Of a stretch of DNA of 49,092 nucleotides, positions 1 to 8,670 are shown in pieces. The DNA is from Staphylothermus sp. Its GTDB lineage: Archaea > Thermoproteota > Thermoprotei_A > Sulfolobales > Desulfurococcaceae. The notes beneath the pieces are model-generated. The model did no database searches, had not been told where the DNA came from, and saw nothing but the letters and a program-made list of their open reading frames with translations. The translations under genes were made by a program, and so were the position numbers. Numbering within the stretch: position 1 is the stretch's first letter; every line of letters starts with the position of its first letter. The stretch covers positions 1 through 49,092 of the forward strand of contig JAGGVR010000107.1 of the NCBI GenBank assembly GCA_021157925.1, written 5' to 3'.

Positions 1-366
1 AAGCTTACTAATAATGGGTATAAACCAATATATTATGTAACTAATGCATTCTGTGGAGTAACCTATACTGGGAAAGAACAGAATACTAGTTTTGAACCAA
101 TCCTATGGACCGTGAAGAACCCGGTTGGATTACCAAGAATAAGAACCGAGAAGGGACAGGTGTTCCCAACGCCGATAGGATGTACAGAAGATCTAAGATA
201 CGTTAAGGTATTGCCTGGAACAAGTGTTTCCCAACAATACTACTACATAGTAACTAAGTCATTCAAAGGAACAATAAGGATTACAACAGAAATATGCACC
301 AAACCACTAGACAACAAATGTAAAACTTTAGAGAAAACAATTTTTGCAGAAATAAGTAATACATAG
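1..366 (+). CDS. C-terminal part of an unrecognised, probably extracellular protein (5' truncated by window edge)
   Basis: The frame is open from the first base of the window to a TAG stop at 364-366, so the gene begins upstream; the first ATG-like start inside the window is only an internal codon. The visible 121 residues are rich in Thr, Tyr and Val with four cysteines and alternating hydrophobic residues, which fits a beta-rich secreted domain. No family is recognised. There is no stalk or membrane helix at the C-terminus, unlike the other surface proteins of this locus. It converges on the minus-strand genes that follow. Confidence 0.55.
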   Translation, partial: KLTNNGYKPIYYVTNAFCGVTYTGKEQNTSFEPILWTVKNPVGLPRIRTEKGQVFPTPIGCTEDLRYVKVLPGTSVSQQYYYIVTKSFKGTIRITTEICTKPLDNKCKTLEKTIFAEISNT

Positions 367-556
367 AACATTTAGGGATGCATAATTGTTGGTTATTCTC
401 GGATCTATGTAACTGTTCAGTATTTTGTTTCCAATAATTCCTCTCTATAACACTGAGCTTTAATCCCATGATTATTATTGATGCTATAAGAACCACAATT
501 GTTCCTGCTAATGTGTCTAGTAGAATGCTCCTAGCTATACTCATGGATCTCATCAT
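281..556 (-). CDS. possible small single-pass membrane protein
   Basis: A 91-codon frame whose first part holds one hydrophobic segment (about residues 12-35) followed by a charged stretch. Its last third lies antisense to the end of the upstream partial gene and is unusually rich in Cys, Phe and Leu. That suggests either a real short protein that has lost its original stop or a chance frame. No family is recognised and no strong ribosome site is seen. Low confidence. Confidence 0.25.
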   Translation of the reverse strand: MMRSMSIARSILLDTLAGTIVVLIASIIIMGLKLSVIERNYWKQNTEQLHRSENNQQLCIPKCSMYYLFLQKLFSLKFYICCLVVWCIFLL

Positions 557-746
557 TGTACCAATAATTCTTAATATTAGTGCTTATTTAATAGTCTTAG
601 TTCTTTCAACAAGTATTTTATAATTGGAGAGTGGTTTGAAAAACTCGGAGTCTAAGATGTGTTTTGGCAAGGAAGCAGTCGTTCTTGAGATCTCTGTATC
701 TGACACAACTATGGAGAATAGACTATACTGTAAAATGAAGTAAAAA

Positions 747-947
747 TTATAGTTGCTCAAGAATTGCTTTGCGTGCTTTATAGACTATATAGATGAACAT
801 AATGAATGTAAAGACTAGGAGGATCAACATTAATGAGATCACGGAGTGGTATCCTGTTGTATAAGCTAGAATAATAGATAATACTTCAAGTACGAGAAAC
901 CATGAGAGAAAAAATAGTATTGGCCTATACTCTTGGCCTGTACTCAT
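747..947 (-). CDS. small two-helix membrane protein, last gene of the GH16/ABC operon
   Basis: A 66-residue protein with two hydrophobic segments (about residues 9-30 and 35-56) and a short basic C-terminus. Its ATG overlaps the stop of the GH16 gene by the ATGA arrangement (944-947), so the two are translationally coupled. Function is unknown. Coupling to a membrane-anchored glucanase suggests a role in the same surface complex, but that is inference from position only. Confidence 0.65.
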   Translation of the reverse strand: MSTGQEYRPILFFLSWFLVLEVLSIILAYTTGYHSVISLMLILLVFTFIMFIYIVYKARKAILEQL

Positions 948-2638
948 GATTTTCGCCTTGTACTTATTAGCATGTATAATATTACTATAATAGCTATTAC
1001 TGCAAGAATAACTATCAACACGATAGTGGATGCACCGACTAATATGATGTTAGTGGCTCCACTTGTGGTTGTTATAGATGATGATGTAGTAGTTGTGGTT
1101 GCAGTCGTGATTGCCGTATTTTGTGTTGTAGTGGTCTCAATTGTGGTTTTTAGTGGGGGGGTTGTTGTGGTTTCCGTTATGGGTTTACAAGTGTTTATTC
1201 TACATATTTCAACTTCATCTATGAATATTGTTAAATCTTTATAGATCGTGCCATTATAGAGCAGAGCTATTTCGACCGTGTTAGATCCCCATGGGGGATT
1301 ATTTAAGCGTAGTTCATAGTATCTGGGCTCGGTCGTTAGCTTAACAATTGTCTCATTAAGAATTTTGGGTGGATAAATGGGTAGGGATACTCTAATGACT
1401 AATTTTTCTTCAATACTACTCCATGCTCTGACTCTAATGATATAACTTGTGTTTTGATATATCCATATAACTTGGCCAAGCTTGATCTCAGCCGGTCCTG
1501 GCCCAGGAGGCTTTATTGTTAGTTTTAAAACGCCGTTCTCTACAACCGTATTCCTTTCATCAATCAGATCTAATCTTCCTGTCACGTACCATTCGTCCGG
1601 GTTTGTGATCGGGCTGTTCTTGAAATCTATGGGTTTAGAGAAATCACCATTAACCATAGTCTCTAAAGATGCTTTGGGAAATCCCCGTGTCTTGGCGACG
1701 ACTTCGTTGTAACTATCAACTATATCAGTGGTAAAGGCATATGAGGGCTTGTTTACTCTATAGATTTTTATCCAGTCAATATACATTCTTGCTGGGAACT
1801 GTGTTGTTTCGTCAGGGTTTCCTGGCCAATAGCCCCCTACGGCTATATTCAGGACTAAGTGAAATGGTTTATCAAATACCCATTTACATCCATGTTTTTC
1901 AAATTCTGTCCTAGTCAGTATGTGGTATATTTGGTCATCGACGAACCAAATTATGTAGTCATTAGTCCATTCTATTCCAAAGACATGATAGTCTTGGGAG
2001 AAATCCATCCCTTTCGGCAATTTGAAATGTGAACCTACTCCTCTAGATCCATAACAGTATGGTGCATGAACAGTTCCATAGATTGTATTGGGTTCCTGCC
2101 CAATTAATTCCATTATATCTATCTCGCCACACGATGGCCAAGCTTTTACATTGTTTAAAGACCATTCCTCTCCAATCAACCAGATCGCCGGCCATAATCC
2201 TTTTCCTTTCGGTAGCTTAGCTCGTACCTCTATTCTTACAGGTGGTGTTATCTTTAGTTTTCCAATAGTGTCTAGTCTAGCTGATGTATACTCGTATTCC
2301 TTATTCGTCAGAGGATCTATGTATTTCTCCTTACGTGCCTCTATAACTAAATTGCCGTTTTCTATGAAGGCGTTCTCTCTAGTGTAATATTGTAGCTCTC
2401 TATTGCCCCAGCCACATAGGTTTGGACAACCATTTCCAATGTTGAAATTCCATATATTTTCATCAATAGTTGATTCGTTGAAGTCCATGAACTCTATAAG
2501 CGTTAATGGATCACTCTTCTGCGTGTTCACTATTAATCCATGTGCGAGAGAAATACTTGAGACTTGCTGTGCTATAATGATGGATAGAATCAAAACTATG
2601 AGAACCAACAATGTTTGAGGCTTATAATGCATTGACAT
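944..2638 (-). CDS. GH16 endo-beta-1,3-glucanase (laminarinase), surface anchored
   Basis: A 564-residue extracellular glycoside hydrolase of family 16, which cleaves beta-1,3 (and mixed-linkage) glucans with retention. It has an N-terminal signal peptide (about 8-33), a GH16 jelly-roll domain (about 45-300) and the signature EIDIMEL with nucleophile E172 and acid/base E177. A second beta-sandwich (about 330-480, resembling a CBM4/9-type carbohydrate-binding module) follows, then a Thr-rich stalk (about 485-530) and a C-terminal helix ending in Arg/Lys. A GGTGA ribosome site precedes the ATG. It lies 12 bases after the ATPase gene of the oligosaccharide importer, so cutting and uptake are probably co-expressed. 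The GH16 call is firm; laminarin as substrate is inferred. Confidence 0.92.
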   Translation of the reverse strand: MSMHYKPQTLLVLIVLILSIIIAQQVSSISLAHGLIVNTQKSDPLTLIEFMDFNESTIDENIWNFNIGNGCPNLCGWGNRELQYYTRENAFIENGNLVIEARKEKYIDPLTNKEYEYTSARLDTIGKLKITPPVRIEVRAKLPKGKGLWPAIWLIGEEWSLNNVKAWPSCGEIDIMELIGQEPNTIYGTVHAPYCYGSRGVGSHFKLPKGMDFSQDYHVFGIEWTNDYIIWFVDDQIYHILTRTEFEKHGCKWVFDKPFHLVLNIAVGGYWPGNPDETTQFPARMYIDWIKIYRVNKPSYAFTTDIVDSYNEVVAKTRGFPKASLETMVNGDFSKPIDFKNSPITNPDEWYVTGRLDLIDERNTVVENGVLKLTIKPPGPGPAEIKLGQVIWIYQNTSYIIRVRAWSSIEEKLVIRVSLPIYPPKILNETIVKLTTEPRYYELRLNNPPWGSNTVEIALLYNGTIYKDLTIFIDEVEICRINTCKPITETTTTPPLKTTIETTTTQNTAITTATTTTTSSSITTTSGATNIILVGASTIVLIVILAVIAIIVILYMLISTRRKS

Positions 2639-2650
2639 AGTCTTTTCACC

Positions 2651-3463
2651 TCATAGCTCGAACTTCCATTTCCTATAAAGCATGGGAACGCTTTCGATTA
2701 ATTCCTTAGTATATTTATGCTTTGGATTGAAGAATATCTCGTCTGGGGTTCCTTCTTCAATTATTTTTCCCCTGTACATTATCATTACACGATCTGAGAC
2801 GGCATAAGCTAAGCCGAAGTCATGCGTAATGAATAATACGGTTGTTTTTTGTTCATCACGTAGCTTGAGGAACAATTCTAGTATTTTCCCCCTAGTAGAT
2901 ACGTCTAGCATTGATACGGGTTCATCAGCTAGAAGCAGTTTTGGCTTAATAATCCATGCCCTTGCAATCATTATTCTCTGTAACTGTCCACCTGATAATT
3001 GATGTGGATACTTACCAAGTGTTTCATCAGGTCTTAAACCGACAACTTCTAAAGCCTCTCTTATAAGTTGCTTACCTTCATGCGAATCGGGATCTATACC
3101 AATTAATTCTAGTGCTTGTTGTAGTGTTCTATCAACTTTGTAGAATGGGTTAAAATTTGAGAATGGGTTTTGGAATATTATGTGAACATTTCTCCAATAC
3201 CATTTAAGGTCTTTCAAGCCTTTAAGATCACGCCATATGTTCTTGTCTTTAAAAATTATTTCCCCACTTGTAGGCTCTAATACCCGCAAGATCATTTTTG
3301 CTAGAGTTGTTTTACCCGAACCACTCTGACCAGCAAGAGAAACCACTTCTCCCTCCTTTAAAAAAATATTTACGTTATCAACCGCTTTGATATAAGTTTT
3401 TCTCAGAAAACCTGATTCAAACACTTTTGTTAAATTCTTTGTCTTGAGAAGATCATAGCTCAT
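2651..3463 (-). CDS. ABC transporter ATPase, OppF/DppF type (oligosaccharide or peptide import)
   Basis: The second ATPase of an Opp/Dpp-type importer. The Walker A motif GQSGSGKT, the signature LSGGQ and Walker B LLLADEP are all present, with a C-terminal H-loop region FITHDFG. The frame is open to 3493, but the ATG at 3463 is preferred: it has GGTGA five to six bases upstream, and this ribosome site overlaps the stop of the preceding ATPase gene. In archaea, Opp-type importers next to glycosidases often carry beta-gluco-oligosaccharides rather than peptides. Its neighbours (GH16 downstream, binding protein upstream) point to laminari- or cello-oligosaccharides. Confidence 0.93.
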   Translation of the reverse strand: MSYDLLKTKNLTKVFESGFLRKTYIKAVDNVNIFLKEGEVVSLAGQSGSGKTTLAKMILRVLEPTSGEIIFKDKNIWRDLKGLKDLKWYWRNVHIIFQNPFSNFNPFYKVDRTLQQALELIGIDPDSHEGKQLIREALEVVGLRPDETLGKYPHQLSGGQLQRIMIARAWIIKPKLLLADEPVSMLDVSTRGKILELFLKLRDEQKTTVLFITHDFGLAYAVSDRVMIMYRGKIIEEGTPDEIFFNPKHKYTKELIESVPMLYRKWKFEL

Positions 3464-3468
3464 TTGAT

Positions 3469-4470
3469 TCACCCTTTTACATGTAACCAGCAAGCTACCA
3501 ATCTATCGTTATTTATTTTGATAAGCGGTGGTTCTTTCTTTCTACATATGTCTTTGGCAAATGGACATCTATCTACGAATCTACAGCCTTGTGGAGGATT
3601 TATGAGGTTGGGTGGTTGTCCCGGAATATATCTTAATCCTCTTTTTCGAACTTCTGGTTCTAAAGATATAATGGAGTCTATAAGACCCCTAGTATATGGG
3701 TGCTGAGGATCAAATATAATGTCTTCTGTAGGAGCTACTTCTACGATCTTACCAGCATACATTACTGCTATTCTATCAGCGATCTGTCTTACAACAGAGA
3801 TATCATGAGTTATGAACACCATAGAATCAATTATTCCTTTAGCTGCTAGACTCCATAGAGTTTTAATTACAAGTTTCTGTGTAGAAACATCTAGTGCTGA
3901 AGTAGGCTCGTCTACGACTAGGATTTCTGGATTTAATAGGGTAGATATTGCTATAACTGTTCTCTGAGCCATACCCCCACTTAATTCAAATGGGTATCTG
4001 TCTACAACATAGTCCGGGAGTCCGAGTTCCTTTAGTCTCTTAGTAAGTAATGACACTGTTTCATCAAGACTTATGTCTGGATTATGACTGCGTAGCACAT
4101 CGTACGCTATTCTTTTGATTTTCAATGTAGGCATCAGTGCTGACATAGCTTCCTGAGGAATAATGGCTACATGCTTACCCCAAACATCTTTTTTCAACTT
4201 TTCTCGGTTAAGCTTTGATATTTCCAAACTATTACCACTTCTAGTATATAATATTATTGTTCCACCCTTGAAGAAGAGTGGAGGATTAATATTCATTAAC
4301 ATTACCTTTGCAAGTGTAGATTTACCACAGCCAGACTCCCCGACAAGCCCTAGTATTTCGCCCTTACGTATTTCAAGATTAACACCATCGACAGCTCTGA
4401 CGTCCGCTTCTCTATTCCCAATGAGAAGCCTGTAATATGCCCTTACATTCCTTAGCTCTAATCTCTTCAC
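3469..4470 (-). CDS. ABC transporter ATPase, OppD/DppD type
   Basis: A 333-residue cytoplasmic ATPase. It has Walker A GESGCGKS, signature LSGGMAQR and Walker B ILVVDEPTSALD. The C-terminal extension has the Cys-containing segment around GCRFVDRCPFAKDIC, typical of OppD/DppD proteins, which in some relatives binds an Fe-S cluster. Ten bases separate it from the permease gene upstream, and its stop overlaps the ribosome site of the next ATPase. It energises the same importer as its neighbours. Confidence 0.93.
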   Translation of the reverse strand: MKRLELRNVRAYYRLLIGNREADVRAVDGVNLEIRKGEILGLVGESGCGKSTLAKVMLMNINPPLFFKGGTIILYTRSGNSLEISKLNREKLKKDVWGKHVAIIPQEAMSALMPTLKIKRIAYDVLRSHNPDISLDETVSLLTKRLKELGLPDYVVDRYPFELSGGMAQRTVIAISTLLNPEILVVDEPTSALDVSTQKLVIKTLWSLAAKGIIDSMVFITHDISVVRQIADRIAVMYAGKIVEVAPTEDIIFDPQHPYTRGLIDSIISLEPEVRKRGLRYIPGQPPNLINPPQGCRFVDRCPFAKDICRKKEPPLIKINNDRLVACWLHVKG

Positions 4471-4480
4471 ACCCTTCCAC

Positions 4481-5332
4481 CTACATTCCTCTGAGTCTCG
4501 GGTTGAATACCTCGTCTATTCCAGTCGCGATGAGGAGTAGAGAGACGCTTAAGAGTACTTGGAGTAGACCGGCTGGTATAAATGTCCACCATTTCCCTAG
4601 GATGAATGCTTGTGTTATTGCTGCGAAGTACAGTATTTTGCCGAGAGTCATTATATTCATTGGTGTTAATCCAAGTATGCTTAAACCCACCTCTCCATTG
4701 ATACCTAGATTAATATAGTTTACGAAAGATACTAGTGTAAAAGTCGCTAGGTGAGGCAATATATCTTGGAAAGCTATTTTCAGGCTATTGTATCCTGCTA
4801 TTTTTGACAAGTACACGAATTCTCTCTCCCTAAGTGACAAGACCTGCGACCTAACAGCTCTAGCAAATCCAGGCCAAGCAGTTATCGACAATACGAACGC
4901 TACCAGTTCTAGTCTTGCATTCTCGTAACCAATATATGTTATGATCAAAATAGCTAGTAGGACGCTTGGTATTAACATCACGATATTAGTCATGGCCATA
5001 AGAATTTCATCTAGTATGCCTCCCTTTATCCCCGAAATCAATCCCACAACTAACCCCATGGCAATAGTGAAGAGACCTGTTAGAACCCCAACATATAATG
5101 AGTTTCTAATACCGTGGAAAATCATTGCCAACATATCTCTTCCGGAACGATCAGTTCCCAGCGGGTATACTTCATTGGGAGGAGTCCATGGTGGATTATC
5201 AGTACTAAATGGGTCAACAGGATATAGTAATGGACCCATAAATGATAAAAGTAGCTGGAAAAGTATGATCCCAAAACCTATCATAAATCTCTTGTTATTG
5301 AATAGAACATATAATAACTCAGTAATGCTCAT
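4481..5332 (-). CDS. ABC transporter permease, OppC/DppC type
   Basis: A 283-residue membrane protein. An N-terminal helix is followed by the OppC N-terminal motif region (GTDRSGRDMLAMIFHG), then a five- or six-helix BPD_transp_1 domain with the coupling-helix EAA-like loop in the middle. The stop lies 10 bases before the OppD start. It forms the translocation pore with the OppB-type permease encoded immediately upstream. Confidence 0.92.
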   Translation of the reverse strand: MSITELLYVLFNNKRFMIGFGIILFQLLLSFMGPLLYPVDPFSTDNPPWTPPNEVYPLGTDRSGRDMLAMIFHGIRNSLYVGVLTGLFTIAMGLVVGLISGIKGGILDEILMAMTNIVMLIPSVLLAILIITYIGYENARLELVAFVLSITAWPGFARAVRSQVLSLREREFVYLSKIAGYNSLKIAFQDILPHLATFTLVSFVNYINLGINGEVGLSILGLTPMNIMTLGKILYFAAITQAFILGKWWTFIPAGLLQVLLSVSLLLIATGIDEVFNPRLRGM

Positions 5333-5343
5333 TAAATCACCCT

Positions 5344-6372
5344 TTAGTCTCGTCTATGTCCAAGCCTTATACGTGGATCAATCAATACATACACGAAGTC
5401 TACGATGAAGTTCGCTAATAATACCGTAGCGATCAGTATCATAAAAACACCTTGTATAACGGGATAATCCCTGACACCCAAGGCTCTTGTGAGAAGTATG
5501 CCCATTCCCTGATAATTGAATATCTGCTCGGTTATTATTTGGCCACTGAGAACGAATCCTAATTGTATTCCCAAGGCAGTAACTTGAGGAAGCATAGAGT
5601 TTCTCAACACGTATCTGAACAGTATTTTGTCCTTAACACCTAGAGTATCGCTATAAAATATGTATGGTGAGCCAAGCTCCATTGTCGCTATTACTCTCAT
5701 ACTTATTATCCATCCACCAAGAGATGGTAATAGTAATGATAAGAAGGGTAGAACATAGTGCCTAAGATAACTAATTATAAACTCTAGCGTAAGAGATGGT
5801 TGAAGGACGGGATCATAGGCAGAGCCCGGTGGAAATAAGTCTACTCCCCATAATTCTCTCGGTAATACTGCTAATGCAAAGATTAGTGTCATTGCTAACC
5901 AATAATAAGGTATCTGTGACACAACCATCCCTGCACCAATGGTTACTTTCTCAAATATTGATCCTCTCTTATATGATGCCCGTGCTCCGAGATAGTTACC
6001 TATGAACCAAGCAGTGACAATAGCAGGAACGAGTAATAGAATTGTCCATGGTAGGTGTCTTGCAATAAGAGAAACTACAGGTTCTCCGTATGATTGTAGA
6101 GATACACCTAGATCCCCTGTAAAGCTTTTCCTAAGAAAGTTAATAAACTGTATATGCAGGGGTTTATTTAGCTCAAATACTTCAACAAGTCTTCTTTGAT
6201 AATCACTAAGTAGTTCAGGCGAGAGACTGCCAGAAGCTAGGCTCACAATAAGGCTTTGTACAGGATTGCCAGGCACAATTCTTGGGAGAACAAAAGCAAT
6301 TGATAATGCAATAAAATATGTTATAATCAGGATAACTAATTTAGTAAAAATAAATTTATATACTCGACTCAA
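5344..6372 (-). CDS. ABC transporter permease, OppB/DppB type
   Basis: A 342-residue permease with an N-terminal helix (about 10-30), the conserved extracytoplasmic segment containing PGNPVQ, and about five further helices. The coupling region follows a conserved Asp-Thr-Leu-Gly segment, and the C-terminus IDPRIRLG is typical of OppB. It is spaced 10-11 bases from both operon neighbours. It is the first permease after the binding protein. Confidence 0.92.
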   Translation of the reverse strand: MSRVYKFIFTKLVILIITYFIALSIAFVLPRIVPGNPVQSLIVSLASGSLSPELLSDYQRRLVEVFELNKPLHIQFINFLRKSFTGDLGVSLQSYGEPVVSLIARHLPWTILLLVPAIVTAWFIGNYLGARASYKRGSIFEKVTIGAGMVVSQIPYYWLAMTLIFALAVLPRELWGVDLFPPGSAYDPVLQPSLTLEFIISYLRHYVLPFLSLLLPSLGGWIISMRVIATMELGSPYIFYSDTLGVKDKILFRYVLRNSMLPQVTALGIQLGFVLSGQIITEQIFNYQGMGILLTRALGVRDYPVIQGVFMILIATVLLANFIVDFVYVLIDPRIRLGHRRD

Positions 6373-6382
6373 TTTATGAACT

Positions 6383-8476
6383 TCACCTTTTTCTCGCTAT
6401 TGCGAGCCTTATTCCAATAATTATAGCTATTATTATCACTACTATCACTAGAAATATAGTTAATGCATTTATAGCTCTTCCTCTAGAAGGAGATGTTGTG
6501 CTAGTAGTAGTTGTCGTTGTGGTTGTAGTCGTTGTAGTCATGGTTGTCGTAGCGGTTGTGGTGGTTGTAATTGTCTCATATTTAAACCCAGTAACATTTG
6601 CAAGCATCTCTAACAATATGCTATTTGGTATTAGAATTCCTCCTTGATCTACCGGCTTAGCCCATGCAACCTCAACAGGTTTGCTTCCTTTCGGCCTCAA
6701 ACTAAACAATGTCCATAAAGGCAGTGAATATTCCTTATACGGCGCCACTTCTGTCCACCAAGGATTGTCTTCTGAAGGCCAACCCTCCCAATATAGTGTT
6801 GAGTATGCATACCATTGTACAGTATATCCTATTGGTATTGATGGTATCTTCTCATAGATTATTTCTTGGAACTTCGTGAAATACTTCATTCTCTCTTCAA
6901 AACTAAAAGCACGTGAAGAATTCTCTAGGAGACTTACTATGTCAACATCAGTTATATTAAACCACTCCCAATTACCGACTGGAGGAGCTAATCTTGGATC
7001 TAGTAAGAATCTATAGGTATCCCATGGATGCATGAAAGTCGGCGCAGGTACCCAGCCTAATAAAGTAACATATGATCCGCTATTCAAATATCCCCAATAA
7101 GCACCATAATCTACTGGATATGATTGTGCATTTATACCTATATCTCTAAAGTCGCCAGCTATTAAATCAGCTGCTAACATCCAATCAGTCCATCCCGATG
7201 GAACCATAACTGTTATGTTAAATGGTTGTCCATTTGGTAATTCCCTAAACCCGTCCCCATCTATATCTTTATAACCAGCTTTGTCTAGTAACATCTTAGC
7301 ATAAGTTTTATTGGTAATAATCTTAGCATCAGGAGTGCCCCAGTACTTAATAGCTAGTGTTTTGTTAATATATATTCTATATTGTGGTAGAACTTCAAAA
7401 ACAAAAGACATAGAAGCCTGTGTCGTGTACCCAAAGAATGCCTTCTTTAATATCTCATTATAATCTATTGCATACGCTAATGCTTTTCTAAGTATAGGGT
7501 CTTTTAAGTAATCTAACTGATTATTAATAAATAATACTAATATCTGGTTAGGTCTAAAATATGGAGGCTCCTTATAATATGTCCATACACCATATGTCTT
7601 AAAAGTCCATACGTCCGGAATGAATATACCACTCCAGTCAACATTTCCAGACTGTAGATCCAGTAGAACTTGCTCATTACTCAAATAGATCCTATGTACC
7701 AAATACTTAGGACCTGGTAATCCAAATATGTCTTTACCCCACCAATCATCTATTCTAATATAAACTATTCTAAGCTCATCAAAGTAGTACAGCTTATAGG
7801 GACCAGATACTACTTGGGGGAGATCTATTACTACGTCTCCGCTCTCAGTAGAAACAATATCTTCACATGCTTCGCCACAGTTCCTCCAGCTTACAATATT
7901 ATTCCCTACTTTTTCATATACTTGCTCAACGATGTGTTTTGGAACTGGCGTCATTTGAAGAGCATAGAGAAGAAACATAAAGTAATTCTCGGTCTCATTA
8001 TTAATATAGAATTCAACGACTTTATCACTTATTGCTTTCACGTCTGAAATATATATTTCCGAACCAGCCGCTGGCCCGCTACCTAGCTCTATAGAAATTC
8101 TATATGTATACTCTACATCGTAAGCTGTGATTGGTGTTCCATCACTCCATTTAGCCTCGGGCCTAATATAGACTCTTAGAGTATAGGGGTTGATAAACTC
8201 GAATTTCTCACCAATAATGGGAATCCATTCATCAAGACCCGGAACATACTGGAATAATGGAACATAAAGAAATCCACCATAAGTAGCTGTACCCCAAGTC
8301 TGAGAAGGTGATAAAGGATTCCAAGTACTCGGTGGTCCCCACTGAGCACCTGTTACAAACACGGTCTCTTCTCTCGGCAATTTTATCTGTGTATAGCCGA
8401 TTTGTGCAAATAATGGAACAAATATAATTGCAATTAACAATATACTACATACGTACTTTGTCTTAAGAAGTTTCAT
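6383..8476 (-). CDS. family 5 extracellular solute-binding protein, membrane anchored
   Basis: A 697-residue substrate-binding protein of the SBP_bac_5 family and first gene of the importer operon. It has a signal peptide (about 8-29), a large two-lobe binding domain (about 35-610) with family-typical segments such as WSDGTPITAYDVEYT, a Thr-run stalk (about 627-655) and a C-terminal helix with a basic tail. The start ATG is supported by a long purine-rich ribosome site (GGGGGGTG). In archaea, members beside beta-glucanases bind cello- or laminari-oligosaccharides; the exact ligand here is inferred. Promoter elements lie in the divergent gap upstream. Confidence 0.93.
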   Translation of the reverse strand: MKLLKTKYVCSILLIAIIFVPLFAQIGYTQIKLPREETVFVTGAQWGPPSTWNPLSPSQTWGTATYGGFLYVPLFQYVPGLDEWIPIIGEKFEFINPYTLRVYIRPEAKWSDGTPITAYDVEYTYRISIELGSGPAAGSEIYISDVKAISDKVVEFYINNETENYFMFLLYALQMTPVPKHIVEQVYEKVGNNIVSWRNCGEACEDIVSTESGDVVIDLPQVVSGPYKLYYFDELRIVYIRIDDWWGKDIFGLPGPKYLVHRIYLSNEQVLLDLQSGNVDWSGIFIPDVWTFKTYGVWTYYKEPPYFRPNQILVLFINNQLDYLKDPILRKALAYAIDYNEILKKAFFGYTTQASMSFVFEVLPQYRIYINKTLAIKYWGTPDAKIITNKTYAKMLLDKAGYKDIDGDGFRELPNGQPFNITVMVPSGWTDWMLAADLIAGDFRDIGINAQSYPVDYGAYWGYLNSGSYVTLLGWVPAPTFMHPWDTYRFLLDPRLAPPVGNWEWFNITDVDIVSLLENSSRAFSFEERMKYFTKFQEIIYEKIPSIPIGYTVQWYAYSTLYWEGWPSEDNPWWTEVAPYKEYSLPLWTLFSLRPKGSKPVEVAWAKPVDQGGILIPNSILLEMLANVTGFKYETITTTTTATTTMTTTTTTTTTTTTSTTSPSRGRAINALTIFLVIVVIIIAIIIGIRLAIARKR

Positions 8477-8670
8477 CTACACACCCCCCAATCAAACAAT
8501 GCGAATTTTCAATAGTAATTTTCAAGAACAGAATATATTAAGCTTTATGGACGGAAATATTCTAGCTAAAATATACTTATAAATAATGCATTCCAATCAA
8601 GCTCTGTAAGACAGATTAATATAACAAAGTTTTCAATAATACTAGACCGGCATATTTCGGGGGATATTAT
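8477..8670. promoter_or_regulatory. divergent promoter region between the importer operon and the clan-A glycosidase gene
   Basis: This 194-base non-coding gap serves two divergent genes. On the plus strand a TATA-like CTTATAAA lies near 8576-8583. On the minus strand the complement of 8529-8549 contains AATATATTC preceded by A/G-rich bases. A shared regulator could act here, but no clear operator repeat was identified. Confidence 0.4.

Noticed and set aside
933-1244. Val-rich plus-strand frame opposite the GH16 stalk
   Set aside because: It is the complement of Thr-rich codons (ACN read as GTN); similar Val- or Cys-rich frames at 10201-10497 and 31878-32192 have the same cause.
4941-5408. 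Plus-strand frame of 155 codons over the permease genes
   Set aside because: Antisense shadow of two well-supported permeases, with no ribosome site.
6480-6560. Possible tandem repeat or CRISPR-like array in the T/G-rich stretches
   Set aside because: They encode Thr runs in the protein stalks; spacing is three bases and there are no spacers.
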